This document shows, one piece after another, positions 1-8,270 of a DNA stretch of 36,474 nt (position 1 is the stretch's first letter; every line of letters starts with the position of its first letter). The stretch is taken from the NCBI GenBank assembly GCA_002499015.1, contig DAJY01000064.1, positions 1 to 36,474 on the forward strand. Direction: 5' to 3'. This stretch comes from Euryarchaeota archaeon UBA242 (lineage in GTDB: Archaea > Thermoplasmatota > Poseidoniia > Poseidoniales > Poseidoniaceae). A model generated the notes under the pieces. It was not told the DNA's origin and searched no databases. It saw only the letters and a program-made list of their open reading frames with translations. A program made the position numbers and the translations under genes.

Positions 1-3000
1 TTTTGTGAATCAGAACAACCATCTGCATCTGCAACTTCAAGAATAGAAGTCCCTTCACAAATATCTTTGCTATCAACAACATAGTCTGAATCAGTATCTC
101 TTTCATCGCTTGCACAACCAAAGCCATTGACATTCGCTCCAGCCGAAGTGTTTGGACATTGGTCTCGATCATCCATTATTCCATCGTAATCAGTATCGAG
201 TTGTGAAGTTGCACACCCTGCAGCATCAACATTATCATTCAGGGTTGTACTAGGACAGTCATCATATGCATCCATTACGCCATCTGCATCTGAGTCTTCT
301 TGACTAGCAGCACATCCTGAAGTATCAACAGGAGAACCTGGTGGAGAGTTTGGACAAGCATCCATGGCGTTATTTACGCCATCTAAATCATCATCCTTTT
401 GACTTTCAGCACAACCATTCTCATCGACAGTACTGCCTGCAGGTGTGCCTAAGCATTGGTCTCCATTGAGGCCATTTGCAATGTCACCATATCCATCATT
501 GTCTGCATCACTCCATTGTGTAGGTTCTGAAGGGAATGCGTCAGCATTTGCCCCAGTAGGGTTGTCGCCATATCCATCACCATCTGCATCGGACCATTGA
601 GTTCCATCGCTTGGGAATGCATCTGGATTGATACCTGCTTGGTTATCGCCATATCCATCACCATCTGCATCACTCCATTGAGTGGGTTCGGAAGGGAATC
701 TATCTGGATTGTTACCGGTTTGGCTATCACCATATCCGTCACCATCACTATCTTTCCATTGTGTAGCGTCGGTTGGGAATTCATCAGGGTTAGTTCCACT
801 GGCGTTATCTCCGTATCCATCACCATCAATATCGGAACACTGTGTTGGGTCATTAGGGAAATGATCTCCGTTAGTGCCTGCGCTATTATCGCCACATCCA
901 TCACCATCACTATCCTTCCATTGAGTTGAATCAAGTGGGTACTCATCTGGATTATTGCCTCCGGAGTTATCTCCGTAACCATCTCCATCTGCATCATACC
1001 ACTGAGTTGGGTCATTAGGGAATGCATCTGAATTGTTTAAACCAGAATTGTCTCCATATCCGTCTCCATCAATATCGGACCATTGGCTTGAGTCACTTGG
1101 GAATGCATCACCATTATTTCCAGACATGTTATCTCCATATCCATCACCATCAGCATCAGTCCATTGACTTGAATCGTAAGGGAATGCGTCTAGGCTGTCA
1201 TTGTGACCATCTCCATCAGTATCCTTTTGTGAATCAGCACAACCGTTTTGGTCAACAGTTGTTCCGAATGGGGTATTTGGACAGTTGTCTGCTTCGTTTG
1301 CAACACCATCATTGTCGTCATCGATAGTGAGGTAGAAGCAGGCTGAATCGCCAATTAGTTGAACGTTAACATCAGAGAATAATTCTAAGACAATACAGTA
1401 CATTCCACTATTTGCTGGTGTTGAATAAGTAAATAATGGCATGTTCATGTTAGGCGCAGTAGCGGTAAAGTTGGTTAAATTCAAGGTGGAAACAGATGCA
1501 CCACTGCTATCAGTAATTCTAATTTGATATTTGTAATCATCACCAGTGACCAAATCATATCCCTTGATTGTAACATCATTGTTTGTTGAGGTACTGCTTG
1601 AAGAATAATTGTCAATTAGCAAGGTTGGTAATTGTGGAATAAACTCCTCATCGTGGAAACCGATCCATCCACTACCAGTGCTATGATTGGTTACTGTATT
1701 ATTGAATGAGAGAATTGCAGCGAAGAAGTGGTCATTCAATGTAGTTGGTCCAGTCCAATTTAGTTGAGTAGTAGAAGAGGTAACTGTTGCATTGAAAGAA
1801 TAATTATCAGAATCAATTACAGATGCATTGAGTGCAGTATAGACATTCATTGAAACATTGTAATTGTTCTCGAATAGAACTTGGTCAGCGACTAACCATT
1901 CTAGATGGTAATCCGTACCAATGGATAAATTTGTTAGCGATATTTCCCCAGTTGAGGATGAAGAAGTAGTAACTTCTACCATCTCTATGTATGTGTAATC
2001 ATCATCATAGGCAATGTAGCCACCAATTGAATCCTTGAAGTATGCTAATATGTAGAATTCAGATTCCATACTCAGAGGTTGGGATACTGTCACATTGTAG
2101 ATCATTGTAGTTGCTGTGGCATTGAATGACATATTGGTAGAATTAGACCAATAGGTCGTACCAGAATTGATAACTTGTGCACTTGAATAATTGTAATTGT
2201 AAGTAGTTCCAATACTCAATCCACTAAAGGTCAGTGTTGCAGATGTTAGACCTGTGGACATAACGTCGAGACCTTCCATACTTTGTCCACCACCTGGGTT
2301 ACTTGTTGTAATGTCAATGCCGTATGTATTGGTTGCAGAATTATAGCCATAAACCGTGATATATGTGGTTTGATTGACCGTAGAGGTATATGACATTGCT
2401 TCATTATTGGAAATACCAGTTGATGAAGTTAACCATGCTGATGACGCCGATTCCCATTTGATATCCAAATCTCCATTTGCATGAGTGAATGTAACATTGG
2501 TGTAATAAGTGACACCACTAATCATTTGTATCTCAAATAGATCTTCGTCAGAGGTCGAATGGATACTCAATCCAGTACAGGAAACCGGGAGTGTTGATGC
2601 TTGAGTAGCGGTTGACATGAGGTCATTAGATTCTAAAATATCTGAGACAAGTGTATTGCTACCAGCACAATTTGCCGGTACAGAAGTTCCATTGCCGCCC
2701 GTTCCATTGCTCGATGAAGTGCTGAATGTCCATATGTCAAGTACATACCAGCCATATCCATCATAGCGATAAATCTGAACATAAACAATACCTGTGTGTT
2801 GTGTGGCTGAATTGTTTGTACTTACAATTTCAGGATTATAAGCGTATGAACTATCTATAGTATTGCCATTTGCATCGTAGATTGCAAGGTCAAAATCGTT
2901 AGTATATGTTGAACTATTTGGAGATGTATAAGTTGTATTGAAAGATAGGCTAATTGTTATGCCTTCATTAGCCGAGAGATTGATTGCAAACCAATCTTGG

Positions 3001-3251
3001 TCATCATTGACGTCTAATTGGCCATAGTCAGTTACGCTATATGGTGCCAGTCCAGCGAGGGATGCTGTAAAATTGGAAGTAACGGCAGACATGTTGTCCG
3101 GTAAATCGCCTTGTAGTCCGAGGTCGGTTTGATTTGCACCGACTGCTTGAACGGGGCCAACAAGGGTTACAACGGTACTCAATAGCATCAATAATGCAAC
3201 GATTATAGGTCTAATTCTTGCAGATGTGGCAGGTATTGCATTATCACGCAT
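1..3251 (-). CDS. Large secreted protein with thrombospondin type 3-like Ca-binding repeats (partial, C-terminus off window)
   Basis: The minus-strand frame is open from the ATG at 3251 to the window edge, at least 1083 residues, so the C-terminus is missing. Residues about 10-37 form a hydrophobic signal peptide ending near VQAVGA. The next ~600 residues are Asn/Ser/Thr/Tyr-rich beta-type sequence with many N-x-S/T sequons, including pre-peptidase-C-like stretches such as DQDWFAINLS and DEDLFEIQM. From about residue 645 the protein becomes acidic, with DxDxDG-type motifs (DTDGDGHNDS, DADGDGYGDN) typical of thrombospondin type 3/EF-hand-like calcium loops, then NxCPNTP..V...GC repeats. Such proteins are normally exported and attached to or released from the cell envelope. 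A role in adhesion or substrate binding is inference. No Shine-Dalgarno was seen at this start. The right-end gene at 33851 has a related repeat region. Confidence 0.85.
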   Translation of the reverse strand, partial: MRDNAIPATSARIRPIIVALLMLLSTVVTLVGPVQAVGANQTDLGLQGDLPDNMSAVTSNFTASLAGLAPYSVTDYGQLDVNDDQDWFAINLSANEGITISLSFNTTYTSPNSSTYTNDFDLAIYDANGNTIDSSYAYNPEIVSTNNSATQHTGIVYVQIYRYDGYGWYVLDIWTFSTSSSNGTGGNGTSVPANCAGSNTLVSDILESNDLMSTATQASTLPVSCTGLSIHSTSDEDLFEIQMISGVTYYTNVTFTHANGDLDIKWESASSAWLTSSTGISNNEAMSYTSTVNQTTYITVYGYNSATNTYGIDITTSNPGGGQSMEGLDVMSTGLTSATLTFSGLSIGTTYNYNYSSAQVINSGTTYWSNSTNMSFNATATTMIYNVTVSQPLSMESEFYILAYFKDSIGGYIAYDDDYTYIEMVEVTTSSSSTGEISLTNLSIGTDYHLEWLVADQVLFENNYNVSMNVYTALNASVIDSDNYSFNATVTSSTTQLNWTGPTTLNDHFFAAILSFNNTVTNHSTGSGWIGFHDEEFIPQLPTLLIDNYSSSSTSTNNDVTIKGYDLVTGDDYKYQIRITDSSGASVSTLNLTNFTATAPNMNMPLFTYSTPANSGMYCIVLELFSDVNVQLIGDSACFYLTIDDDNDGVANEADNCPNTPFGTTVDQNGCADSQKDTDGDGHNDSLDAFPYDSSQWTDADGDGYGDNMSGNNGDAFPSDSSQWSDIDGDGYGDNSGLNNSDAFPNDPTQWYDADGDGYGDNSGGNNPDEYPLDSTQWKDSDGDGCGDNSAGTNGDHFPNDPTQCSDIDGDGYGDNASGTNPDEFPTDATQWKDSDGDGYGDSQTGNNPDRFPSEPTQWSDADGDGYGDNQAGINPDAFPSDGTQWSDADGDGYGDNPTGANADAFPSEPTQWSDADNDGYGDIANGLNGDQCLGTPAGSTVDENGCAESQKDDDLDGVNNAMDACPNSPPGSPVDTSGCAASQEDSDADGVMDAYDDCPSTTLNDNVDAAGCATSQLDTDYDGIMDDRDQCPNTSAGANVNGFGCASDERDTDSDYVVDSKDICEGTSILEVADADGCSDSQ
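444..1172 (-). repeat. Nine tandem 81-bp coding repeats (27-residue Ca-binding units)
   Basis: Within the large minus-strand gene, nine in-frame units of exactly 27 codons follow each other. The pattern is xTQW-x-D-[AIS]-DGDGYGDN-x5-[NG]-D-x-FP-x-[DE]. Units differ at scattered positions, for example QC for QW in unit 5 and GCGDN for GYGDN in unit 4. They have therefore diverged and are not a recent perfect expansion. The conserved Asp and Gly positions fit calcium coordination, and the Trp is nearly invariant. On both sides the repeat type switches to Cys-containing thrombospondin-3-like units. Confidence 0.9.
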
Positions 3252-3320
3252 GACCAATGCAACGGCAACCCCCTTATCATAGTCATGCAGGACAAATCGC
3301 CCGTAAATGGTACAGTTTGC

Positions 3321-3560
3321 TCAAATCGCAGTCGGTGCAACATGTCCTTCTTTCTTATCTTCAGGAGTTCTAACCCTTGACCAAACTCCGCTCATCAATT
3401 CATCATGATGGCTCTGACAGTAGTGGAAACGACGGTATGCCTCTCTAAATGAATAGGCTTTTTTGCCGGTTGCAACAAGGTATCCTTCTGGGGAAAGGCG
3501 AGAAACAATCACTCCTTCATCGCCACAACCTGGTAAATCGCAGACTGCAGTCTCCGCCAT
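3321..3560 (-). CDS. Small Cys/His-rich protein of unknown function, possible zinc binder
   Basis: I do not recognise this protein. From ATG 3560 it has 79 residues beginning MAETAVCDLPGCGDEG. An upstream GTG at 3584 or ATG at 3575 would add up to eight residues. The CDLPGC pair near the N-terminus and the later HYCQSHHDEL cluster could form a CxxxxC...CxxH zinc site. The middle is basic and aromatic (SFREAYRRFHYC). No signal peptide or membrane segment is visible. It stands between the carboxylase genes and the secreted protein gene, in the same direction. The AT-rich stretch at about 3601-3626 upstream may hold its promoter. Confidence 0.6.
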   Translation of the reverse strand: MAETAVCDLPGCGDEGVIVSRLSPEGYLVATGKKAYSFREAYRRFHYCQSHHDELMSGVWSRVRTPEDKKEGHVAPTAI

Positions 3561-3600
3561 GCTATACGCTAACATAGGACTCACTTTAACTATTGCATCA

Positions 3601-3626
3601 ATGTTTAAAAAAACATTATAATTTAC
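3601..3626 (-). promoter_or_regulatory. AT-rich possible TATA region
   Basis: On the minus strand this stretch contains AAATTATAATG followed by a T/A run, 40-65 bases before the start codon of the small Cys/His protein. The composition and distance suit an archaeal TATA box, but no clear BRE was identified. This is a guess from composition only. Confidence 0.3.
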
Positions 3627-3658
3627 CAGAATCTGAAATTATAGAATTGAATTACTAA

Positions 3659-4069
3659 TCATTCGCAATCTTCATCGGTGACAGCAGGCTCAATCACTAG
3701 AAGGGGGATATTCGCTTCAATAGCATCGCCCTCAGAAATATTTACTGAGATCACAGTTCCAGTAACTGGTGCTTGAACTTCATTCTGCATTTTCATTGCT
3801 TCTAAAATCAATACAACTTGACCTTCAGTAACTTCGTCACCTTTCTTTACTTCGACGGTTACAATTTTCCCCGGAATACTGGAGGTAACAGTTCCTGATT
3901 TCTTCTTCTTCCCACCAGCACTACGCTTTTTCTTTATCACAGGTGCTGCATCAGGTATTTGAATTTCAAAAGTGCGACCTTCAACTGTTGCAGAAAAGGT
4001 AGTACCTTCACCTTCAATCTGCACCTCAAATTCAGTTCCATCAATGATGACTTTTCTAGTGTTAGGCAT
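3659..4069 (-). CDS. Biotin carboxyl carrier protein of acyl-CoA carboxylase
   Basis: This is the 136-residue carrier subunit that holds biotin and moves the carboxyl group from biotin carboxylase to the carboxyltransferase. Residues 66-126 form the biotinyl/lipoyl domain. The signature EAMKM lies at 90-94, with Lys93 the expected biotinylation site, and GDEV and GDAIEAN mark the flanking turns. Residues 5-40 (KVIIDGTEFEVQIE) resemble the beta-rich segment before the biotinyl domain in pyruvate and propionyl-CoA carboxylases. Residues 46-58 are a Lys/Gly-rich linker. The ATG follows a GGAAGTG-like ribosome site. It lies four bases after the stop of the 64-residue accessory gene and is last in the carboxylase operon. 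The biotin ligase likely to modify it is encoded at 22571-24061. Confidence 0.92.
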   Translation of the reverse strand: MPNTRKVIIDGTEFEVQIEGEGTTFSATVEGRTFEIQIPDAAPVIKKKRSAGGKKKKSGTVTSSIPGKIVTVEVKKGDEVTEGQVVLILEAMKMQNEVQAPVTGTVISVNISEGDAIEANIPLLVIEPAVTDEDCE

Positions 4070-4073
4070 AATT

Positions 4074-4268
4074 TCACTTCCATGGTGAGCGACTAGCTCT
4101 GTGATTTAATAATGAAGATTTGCCGGAAACCATTCGCCTATGGTCTTGTGACCAAGGCACACCAGGATTCCTTGCAATTTGTGCGGGGTCGTCTCCTTGA
4201 GATTGGATCATTGCCAAAACTCCAGCGATTGCGGCCATTCTCAGAGTTTCTTCATCTGTCTTACTCAT
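4074..4268 (-). CDS. Small accessory subunit of acyl-CoA carboxylase (epsilon/OadG-like)
   Basis: A 64-residue protein sits between the carboxyltransferase and the biotin carrier. The N-terminal half (EETLRMAAIAGVLAMIQSQ) is a likely amphipathic helix of the type seen in small carboxylase epsilon subunits. The C-terminal half is polar, with a PWSQDHRR segment resembling the W-x-x-x-x-R motif of small carboxylase-associated proteins. The ATG has a good GGAG site that overlaps the end of the upstream carboxyltransferase gene, so translation is probably coupled. The role as an assembly or bridging subunit is inferred from position and size, since sequence similarity is weak at this length. No transmembrane segment is evident, which argues against a true OadG membrane anchor. 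Confidence 0.55.
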   Translation of the reverse strand: MSKTDEETLRMAAIAGVLAMIQSQGDDPAQIARNPGVPWSQDHRRMVSGKSSLLNHRASRSPWK

Positions 4269-4280
4269 GATAAAATCTCC

Positions 4281-5834
4281 TCAAAGTGGAATGTTCCCGT
4301 GCTTTCTTGCCGGTCTTAATTCTTCTTTATCCATTAGCATCTCAAGAGAACGAATTAACTTGCTTCTGGTTTCTCTCGGTTCGATGACATCATCAAGATA
4401 TCCTAGAGCCGCCGCCTTGTATGGATTTGCGAAAGTATCGTTGAAATCTTCGGTTAATCTCGTCCTTTCTTCTTCAGCATTGCGTGAGTTTGCGATGCGT
4501 TTACGATGAATAATTTCTACAGCACCATCAGCGCCCATGACCGCTAGTTCTGCATTTGGCCACGCAACATTGTAATCACCTCGGATATGCTTACTCGACA
4601 TAACATCGTACGCACCTCCGTATGCCTTTCTCAATATCACTGTTAGTAATGGTACTGTAGCCTCTGCATATGCATACAATAATTTTGCACCGTGACGAAT
4701 AATACCACCCCATTCTTGGCTAGTACCGGGTAAGAATCCAGGAACATCTTCCAAAGTTAGAATCGGGATGTTGAAGGCATCACAGAATCTAACAAATCTT
4801 GCGGCTTTGTCACTCGCATCAATATCCAAGCAGCCAGCAAGGAACTTTGGTTGATTTGCGACAACTCCAACTGTATTTCCGCCTAAGTGTGAAAAGCCGA
4901 TTACGATGTTTTTTGCCCAATCAGCCTGAACTTCTAAGAATGCTCCATCATCTACGATTTCATTGATTACATCAATTACATCGTAAGGTTTGTTGGATTC
5001 GGTTGGAATCATAGTGTCCAATTTCTCACATAGCCTATCTTTTGGATCAGATGTCTTTCTTATCGGTGGCTTTTCCATATTATTCTGGGGAAGTAAATCT
5101 GCTAATTCTCTTGCAAGGTGTATTGCTTCTTCATCATTTACTGCCGTGAAATGGGATACTCCGGATTTACTACCATGTGTCATAGCACCTCCAAGGTCTT
5201 CGAAAGAAACTTCTTCATTTGTTACTGTCTTGATGACCTCAGGTCCAGTGATGAACATGTGCGCAGTTTGGTCTACCATGATTACGAAGTCTGTTATCGC
5301 AGGTGAATATACTGCACCACCAGCACATGGTCCCATTATTATGGAGATTTGGGGGATGACTCCAGAGGATCTTACATTTCTGAAAAAGATTTCAGCATAA
5401 CTTCCTAGACTAGCCACTCCTTCTTGTATCCTGGCTCCACCAGAATCATTCATTCCGATAACAGGTCTACCTGTTTTTAGAGCCATGTCCAACACCTTGC
5501 AGATTTTCAGGCCATGCATTTCTCCTAGTGAACCGCCATAAACGGTGAAATCTTGAGCAAAGGCAAATACATCGCGTCCATTTATTGTTCCATGGCCAGT
5601 TACTACTCCATCACCTGGAATGATATTCTTTTCCATTCCAAAATCCTTACATCGGTGTTCAACAAGAGCATCCATTTCTTGGAATGAACCATCATCAAGA
5701 AGTAATTCCATGCGCTCACGAGCAGTCAATTTACCACGATTATGTTGAGATTCAACACGTGCTTGACCGCCGCCAGCTTCACTTCTTGCCTTACGATTAC
5801 GCAGGTCCTGGAGTCGTTCTTCGGTGGATGCCAT
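4281..5834 (-). CDS. pccB: Acyl-CoA (probably propionyl-CoA) carboxylase, carboxyltransferase subunit
   Basis: This subunit transfers the carboxyl group from carboxybiotin to an acyl-CoA. The 517-residue length is usual for PccB/AccD5-type proteins. Both crotonase-fold halves are present. The N-half has DFTVYGGSLGEMHGLK, a GGARIQEG oxyanion motif and GPCAGGAVYSPA. The C-half has DVPGFLPGTSQEWGGIIRHGAK, with the second oxyanion region in RKAYGGAYDVMSSK. The C-terminus RPARKHGNIPL is typical of the family. I chose ATG 5834 (MASTEERL); an in-frame TTG at 5846 would add four residues and lies 15 bases from an AAGGAGG site at 5861-5871. It is first in an operon with the accessory and carrier subunits. 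Divergent methylmalonyl-CoA mutase genes favour propionyl-CoA as substrate. No biotin carboxylase gene is in the window. Confidence 0.93.
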   Translation of the reverse strand: MASTEERLQDLRNRKARSEAGGGQARVESQHNRGKLTARERMELLLDDGSFQEMDALVEHRCKDFGMEKNIIPGDGVVTGHGTINGRDVFAFAQDFTVYGGSLGEMHGLKICKVLDMALKTGRPVIGMNDSGGARIQEGVASLGSYAEIFFRNVRSSGVIPQISIIMGPCAGGAVYSPAITDFVIMVDQTAHMFITGPEVIKTVTNEEVSFEDLGGAMTHGSKSGVSHFTAVNDEEAIHLARELADLLPQNNMEKPPIRKTSDPKDRLCEKLDTMIPTESNKPYDVIDVINEIVDDGAFLEVQADWAKNIVIGFSHLGGNTVGVVANQPKFLAGCLDIDASDKAARFVRFCDAFNIPILTLEDVPGFLPGTSQEWGGIIRHGAKLLYAYAEATVPLLTVILRKAYGGAYDVMSSKHIRGDYNVAWPNAELAVMGADGAVEIIHRKRIANSRNAEEERTRLTEDFNDTFANPYKAAALGYLDDVIEPRETRSKLIRSLEMLMDKEELRPARKHGNIPL

Positions 5835-6006
5835 AGGCTTCGCCAATTATCTCTAAGAAAACTCCCTCCTTATGCGTTGCGACAATATACAGTCAAAATG
5901 TACCATGTATGCCTCCTCTGACCGGTTTCATATCCACACCTAAATCACTATGATTACACACTTTTGATGGGTTTTGTTGATAGGCTAAGTCCTACTCGGT
6001 TTTGAC
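5835..6006. promoter_or_regulatory. Divergent intergenic region, carboxylase versus mutase genes
   Basis: This stretch of about 170 bases separates two oppositely directed operons that act in the same pathway and must hold both promoters. On the minus strand a TATATTG element lies at about 5884-5890, with an AAGGAGG purine tract at 5861-5871 before the carboxylase start. No convincing Shine-Dalgarno precedes the plus-strand ATG at 6007, so that mRNA may be leaderless or nearly so. The exact promoters cannot be placed by eye. Confidence 0.4.
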
Positions 6007-6450
6007 ATGGGTGCAATCATTCGCGTGGTAGTTGCAAAACCGGGCCTTGATGGGCACGACCGTGGAGCGAAAGTTGTAGCTCGGGCATTAAGAGATGCAG
6101 GACACGAAGTAATCTATACAGGATTACGTAGAACGGCGAGCCAAATAGTTGAAACAGTACGCGATGAGGATGCCGCATTCCTTGGATTATCCTCACTTTC
6201 TGGCGCACATAGTCATTTATTTCCAAAGGTTTGTGAAGAACTGCGTAAAGCAGGATTGAATGATGTAATTGTATTCGGTGGAGGAATTATTCCTAAAACC
6301 GATAGACAAGCGCTATTCTCTTGTGGAATTAAAGCGATTTTTGGGCCAGGAACCTCTACTGCAGAAATACTTAATTTCATTGAAGTTGCAAGCGAAAAGG
6401 ATGGAATCGGTGTAGGGGAATCAAGCGATTGGTATTGGCAGGGTGTTTGA
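6007..6450 (+). CDS. Methylmalonyl-CoA mutase, cobalamin-binding small subunit
   Basis: At 147 residues this is the stand-alone B12-binding domain, which pairs with a separate catalytic subunit to convert (R)-methylmalonyl-CoA to succinyl-CoA. It starts RVVVAKPGLDGHDRGAKVV, which contains the D-x-H-x-x-G motif. His in GLDGHDRG is the lower axial cobalt ligand. The GLSSLSGAH segment and the GGGIIP loop complete the flavodoxin-like B12 fold. Archaea often encode the mutase as two chains in this way. The large subunit is not in the window. The stop codon abuts the GTG of the MeaB gene, so the two are probably co-translated. Confidence 0.93.
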   Translation: MGAIIRVVVAKPGLDGHDRGAKVVARALRDAGHEVIYTGLRRTASQIVETVRDEDAAFLGLSSLSGAHSHLFPKVCEELRKAGLNDVIVFGGGIIPKTDRQALFSCGIKAIFGPGTSTAEILNFIEVASEKDGIGVGESSDWYWQGV

Positions 6451-7356
6451 GTGAATCGCGACATTGTGTTGGCCGCAAAAGACGGTTGCCGCAGGTCCTT
6501 AGCACGAACTCTCTCAGCGCTTGAAAACAACACACTCGATATTAATGATGCATTATCAGTGCTAGGTGAACCCAGTAGTGATGCTTCGCAACAATCCGGT
6601 TGGAGTATAATGGCAATCACGGGCGCACCTGGAGTTGGTAAATCATGCCTGGTGGACAAAATAATTTCTCAATGGGCAAGTCAAGGTATGAAAATAGCAT
6701 TACTAGCAGTTGATCCCTCCTCTTCTAGAACAGGTGGGGCATTATTAGGCGATAGAGTTCGATTATCTGTAGTCGATGATATTATGTTAAAAGATATGGT
6801 TTATGTTCGCTCGGTCGCTACTCGTAAGTCTTCTAGTAGCGTTCCAGCAGTAGTTTCCGATATGGCTAAATTATTACTGGCACTTGGTTGGAATAAAGTC
6901 GTGATCGAAACTGTTGGCGCAGGACAGTCAGAAGTTAGATGTGCAGCAATTGCAGATAGAATTGTAGTGGTTGAAGGTCCAGCAAGAGGTGATGGAATTC
7001 AAGCAGAAAAGGCGGGATTATTAGAATTAGCAGATGCTGTAATTGTCAATAAATCAGATATTGTGGGTGCTAGGAAGCATGCAGACGAAATCAAAGAATC
7101 ATTTGAGTTGGGTGAGGGGCAATCTCCTCCTGTATTATTGACTTGTGCGTTGAATGGTGATGGATGCCAATTTGCCTCCGATGTATTGCTTAATTTACAG
7201 TCAACAGGACGTTCTTCAAAGGCTAGATGGCGTGAGCGGCTGTTGTCTGGTCTTGAACAAAAAATACTACAGAATCCACACTTGGAGGATATATTATTGT
7301 CTTTAGCATCTGGTTCTATAGACTTGTATGAAGCGATTAATAAGTTAAATAATTGA
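6451..7356 (+). CDS. meaB: MeaB/ArgK-type P-loop GTPase, methylmalonyl-CoA mutase chaperone
   Basis: This is a 301-residue G3E-family GTPase that loads and protects adenosylcobalamin in methylmalonyl-CoA mutase. Visible motifs are Walker A GAPGVGKS at 58-65, the LLAVDPSSSRTGGALLGDR stretch (switch I region), ETVGAGQSE (G3) at 153-161 and NKSD (G4) at 200-203. It starts with GTG directly after the mutase subunit stop, with an AGGGTG ribosome site inside the end of that gene. The short C-terminal helical tail fits the dimerisation arm of MeaB. The usual Gly-rich loop after VRS is replaced here by the Ser-rich SVATRKSSSS, a local divergence. Older annotations call this family the LAO/AO transport ATPase, which is misleading. 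Confidence 0.93.
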   Translation: MNRDIVLAAKDGCRRSLARTLSALENNTLDINDALSVLGEPSSDASQQSGWSIMAITGAPGVGKSCLVDKIISQWASQGMKIALLAVDPSSSRTGGALLGDRVRLSVVDDIMLKDMVYVRSVATRKSSSSVPAVVSDMAKLLLALGWNKVVIETVGAGQSEVRCAAIADRIVVVEGPARGDGIQAEKAGLLELADAVIVNKSDIVGARKHADEIKESFELGEGQSPPVLLTCALNGDGCQFASDVLLNLQSTGRSSKARWRERLLSGLEQKILQNPHLEDILLSLASGSIDLYEAINKLNN

Positions 7357-7358
7357 AT

Positions 7359-7366
7359 AAAAGGTG
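7359..7366 (+). promoter_or_regulatory. Ribosome binding site AAAAGGTG that decides the start
   Basis: AAAAGGTG ends six bases before ATG 7373. The in-frame GTG at 7364 lies inside this site and so is unlikely to be the start. The same AGGTG-N5/6-ATG arrangement recurs before 10052, 18504 (minus) and 18738, in line with a 16S 3' end of CACCUCC type. Confidence 0.7.
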
Positions 7367-7372
7367 AATTCT

Positions 7373-8005
7373 ATGAGTGAAACTAATGGACAAGTTGCGA
7401 TGACAGACCCAATTGAACAATCCAAGGGTGGACTTTATGGGCATCTATTTAGAAGAGTAATCCATTTGAGTTTATCCTTCATTCCATTTCTTTACTTTGA
7501 ATATGGTGAAGCCTGTGCAGAATTTGTTGGATTAGAACTGCCTCAATTAGTTTCTGCAATCGTGTTTCTGGTGCTTACCGCTGAGGCGGTTAGGCTTAAA
7601 TTTTCAATAACAATCTTCGGCCAAAGAGAGTACGAGGCTCACCAAGTTTCAGCATTAGCATGGGGTGCAATCGGAATTGGATTGGCCTTTTTGATGGCTC
7701 CAACTGAGGAATATATCTGGCCACTTGTTCTTTCACTATCGTTAGGTGATCCTTTGATGGGAGAGTTGAGAAGAAAAGGGTTTGATGATAAGCAGGTAAT
7801 GATATATTCAACTCTGGCTATTGCAATTATTTGGCTAGCATGCTGGAATTTCGTTGCTACTCCGCTATGGTTAATTCCGATAATGGCGCCACTTTGCATG
7901 ATAAGCGAATGGCCTCGACTGCGATGGATAGATGATAATGCAACAATGATGTTAATTCCATTATGCGCAATTTTACTGTTTGACCCATTCATTGGCTTGC
8001 TATGA
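7373..8005 (+). CDS. Polyprenol/dolichol kinase-like integral membrane protein
   Basis: About 210 residues with six or seven hydrophobic segments. It resembles the CTP-dependent lipid kinase family (SEC59, DGK1, VTE5). An N-terminal R-R-V-I-H-L segment is followed by alternating helices, a conserved LSLGDPLMGELRRKG loop corresponding to the family GDP/A...G..G motif, and a C-terminal SEWPRLRWIDDNATMMLIP segment corresponding to the E...DDN...P motif. Such enzymes phosphorylate polyprenols, phytol or diacylglycerol. In an archaeon a role in dolichol or isoprenoid salvage for glycosylation or lipids is plausible. The assignment rests on motif pattern only. ATG 7373 is chosen because of its ribosome site. 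It follows meaB by 16 bases and overlaps the next small gene (ATGA). Confidence 0.6.
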   Translation: MSETNGQVAMTDPIEQSKGGLYGHLFRRVIHLSLSFIPFLYFEYGEACAEFVGLELPQLVSAIVFLVLTAEAVRLKFSITIFGQREYEAHQVSALAWGAIGIGLAFLMAPTEEYIWPLVLSLSLGDPLMGELRRKGFDDKQVMIYSTLAIAIIWLACWNFVATPLWLIPIMAPLCMISEWPRLRWIDDNATMMLIPLCAILLFDPFIGLL

Positions 8006-8190
8006 TTTCACAAAAAGCCATTGATATTCCTCAATATGTTGAAATGGTGGTTGCTCTCCCCTTCGGAATAGTGAACTCCATGTCTGAGGAAAAGGAATCC
8101 AATGACCCCCCACAAACTGCATACTACATATTTTTTGGTATTGCGGTCTTAGCTCTTGTATTTACTATGTTCAAATGGCCTCTTTGGTGA
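8002..8190 (+). CDS. Small single-span membrane protein, unknown
   Basis: I do not recognise this protein. The 62-residue frame starts at an ATG overlapping the previous stop. The likely functional part is the last 36 residues, from an internal ATG at 8080: an acidic head (MSEEKESNDPP), then one membrane helix (YYIFFGIAVLALVFTMF) ending in KWPLW. Neither start has a clear Shine-Dalgarno, though the ATGA overlap would allow coupled translation from 8002. It lies between the lipid-kinase-like gene and asnB. Confidence 0.5.
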   Translation: MISQKAIDIPQYVEMVVALPFGIVNSMSEEKESNDPPQTAYYIFFGIAVLALVFTMFKWPLW

Positions 8191-8270
8191 TGCCGAACTA
8201 AGTGTATTACTGTGAATTGATTCATGGTAATTTACAACCATTGAAAAGGGTGTGGTTTGCACCTTTTACT

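Noticed and set aside
444..1172. CRISPR-like or satellite repeat
   Set aside because: Unit length is a multiple of three with synonymous-type variation, there are no unique spacers, and the translated pattern is a Ca-binding motif.
597..1327. Plus-strand reading frames opposite the repeat region
   Set aside because: They are by-products of the 81-bp coding repeats on the minus strand. Their translations are low-complexity and have no domain, and the minus frame is open throughout with a signal peptide.
6017..6659. Minus-strand reading frames across the mutase subunit and MeaB genes
   Set aside because: They overlap fully with two strongly recognised plus-strand genes and show no motif.
8202..8270. 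Extended N-terminus of the AsnB-like protein
   Set aside because: It would hide the catalytic Cys, which must follow the initiator Met (MCGIGG), so the start is at 8271.
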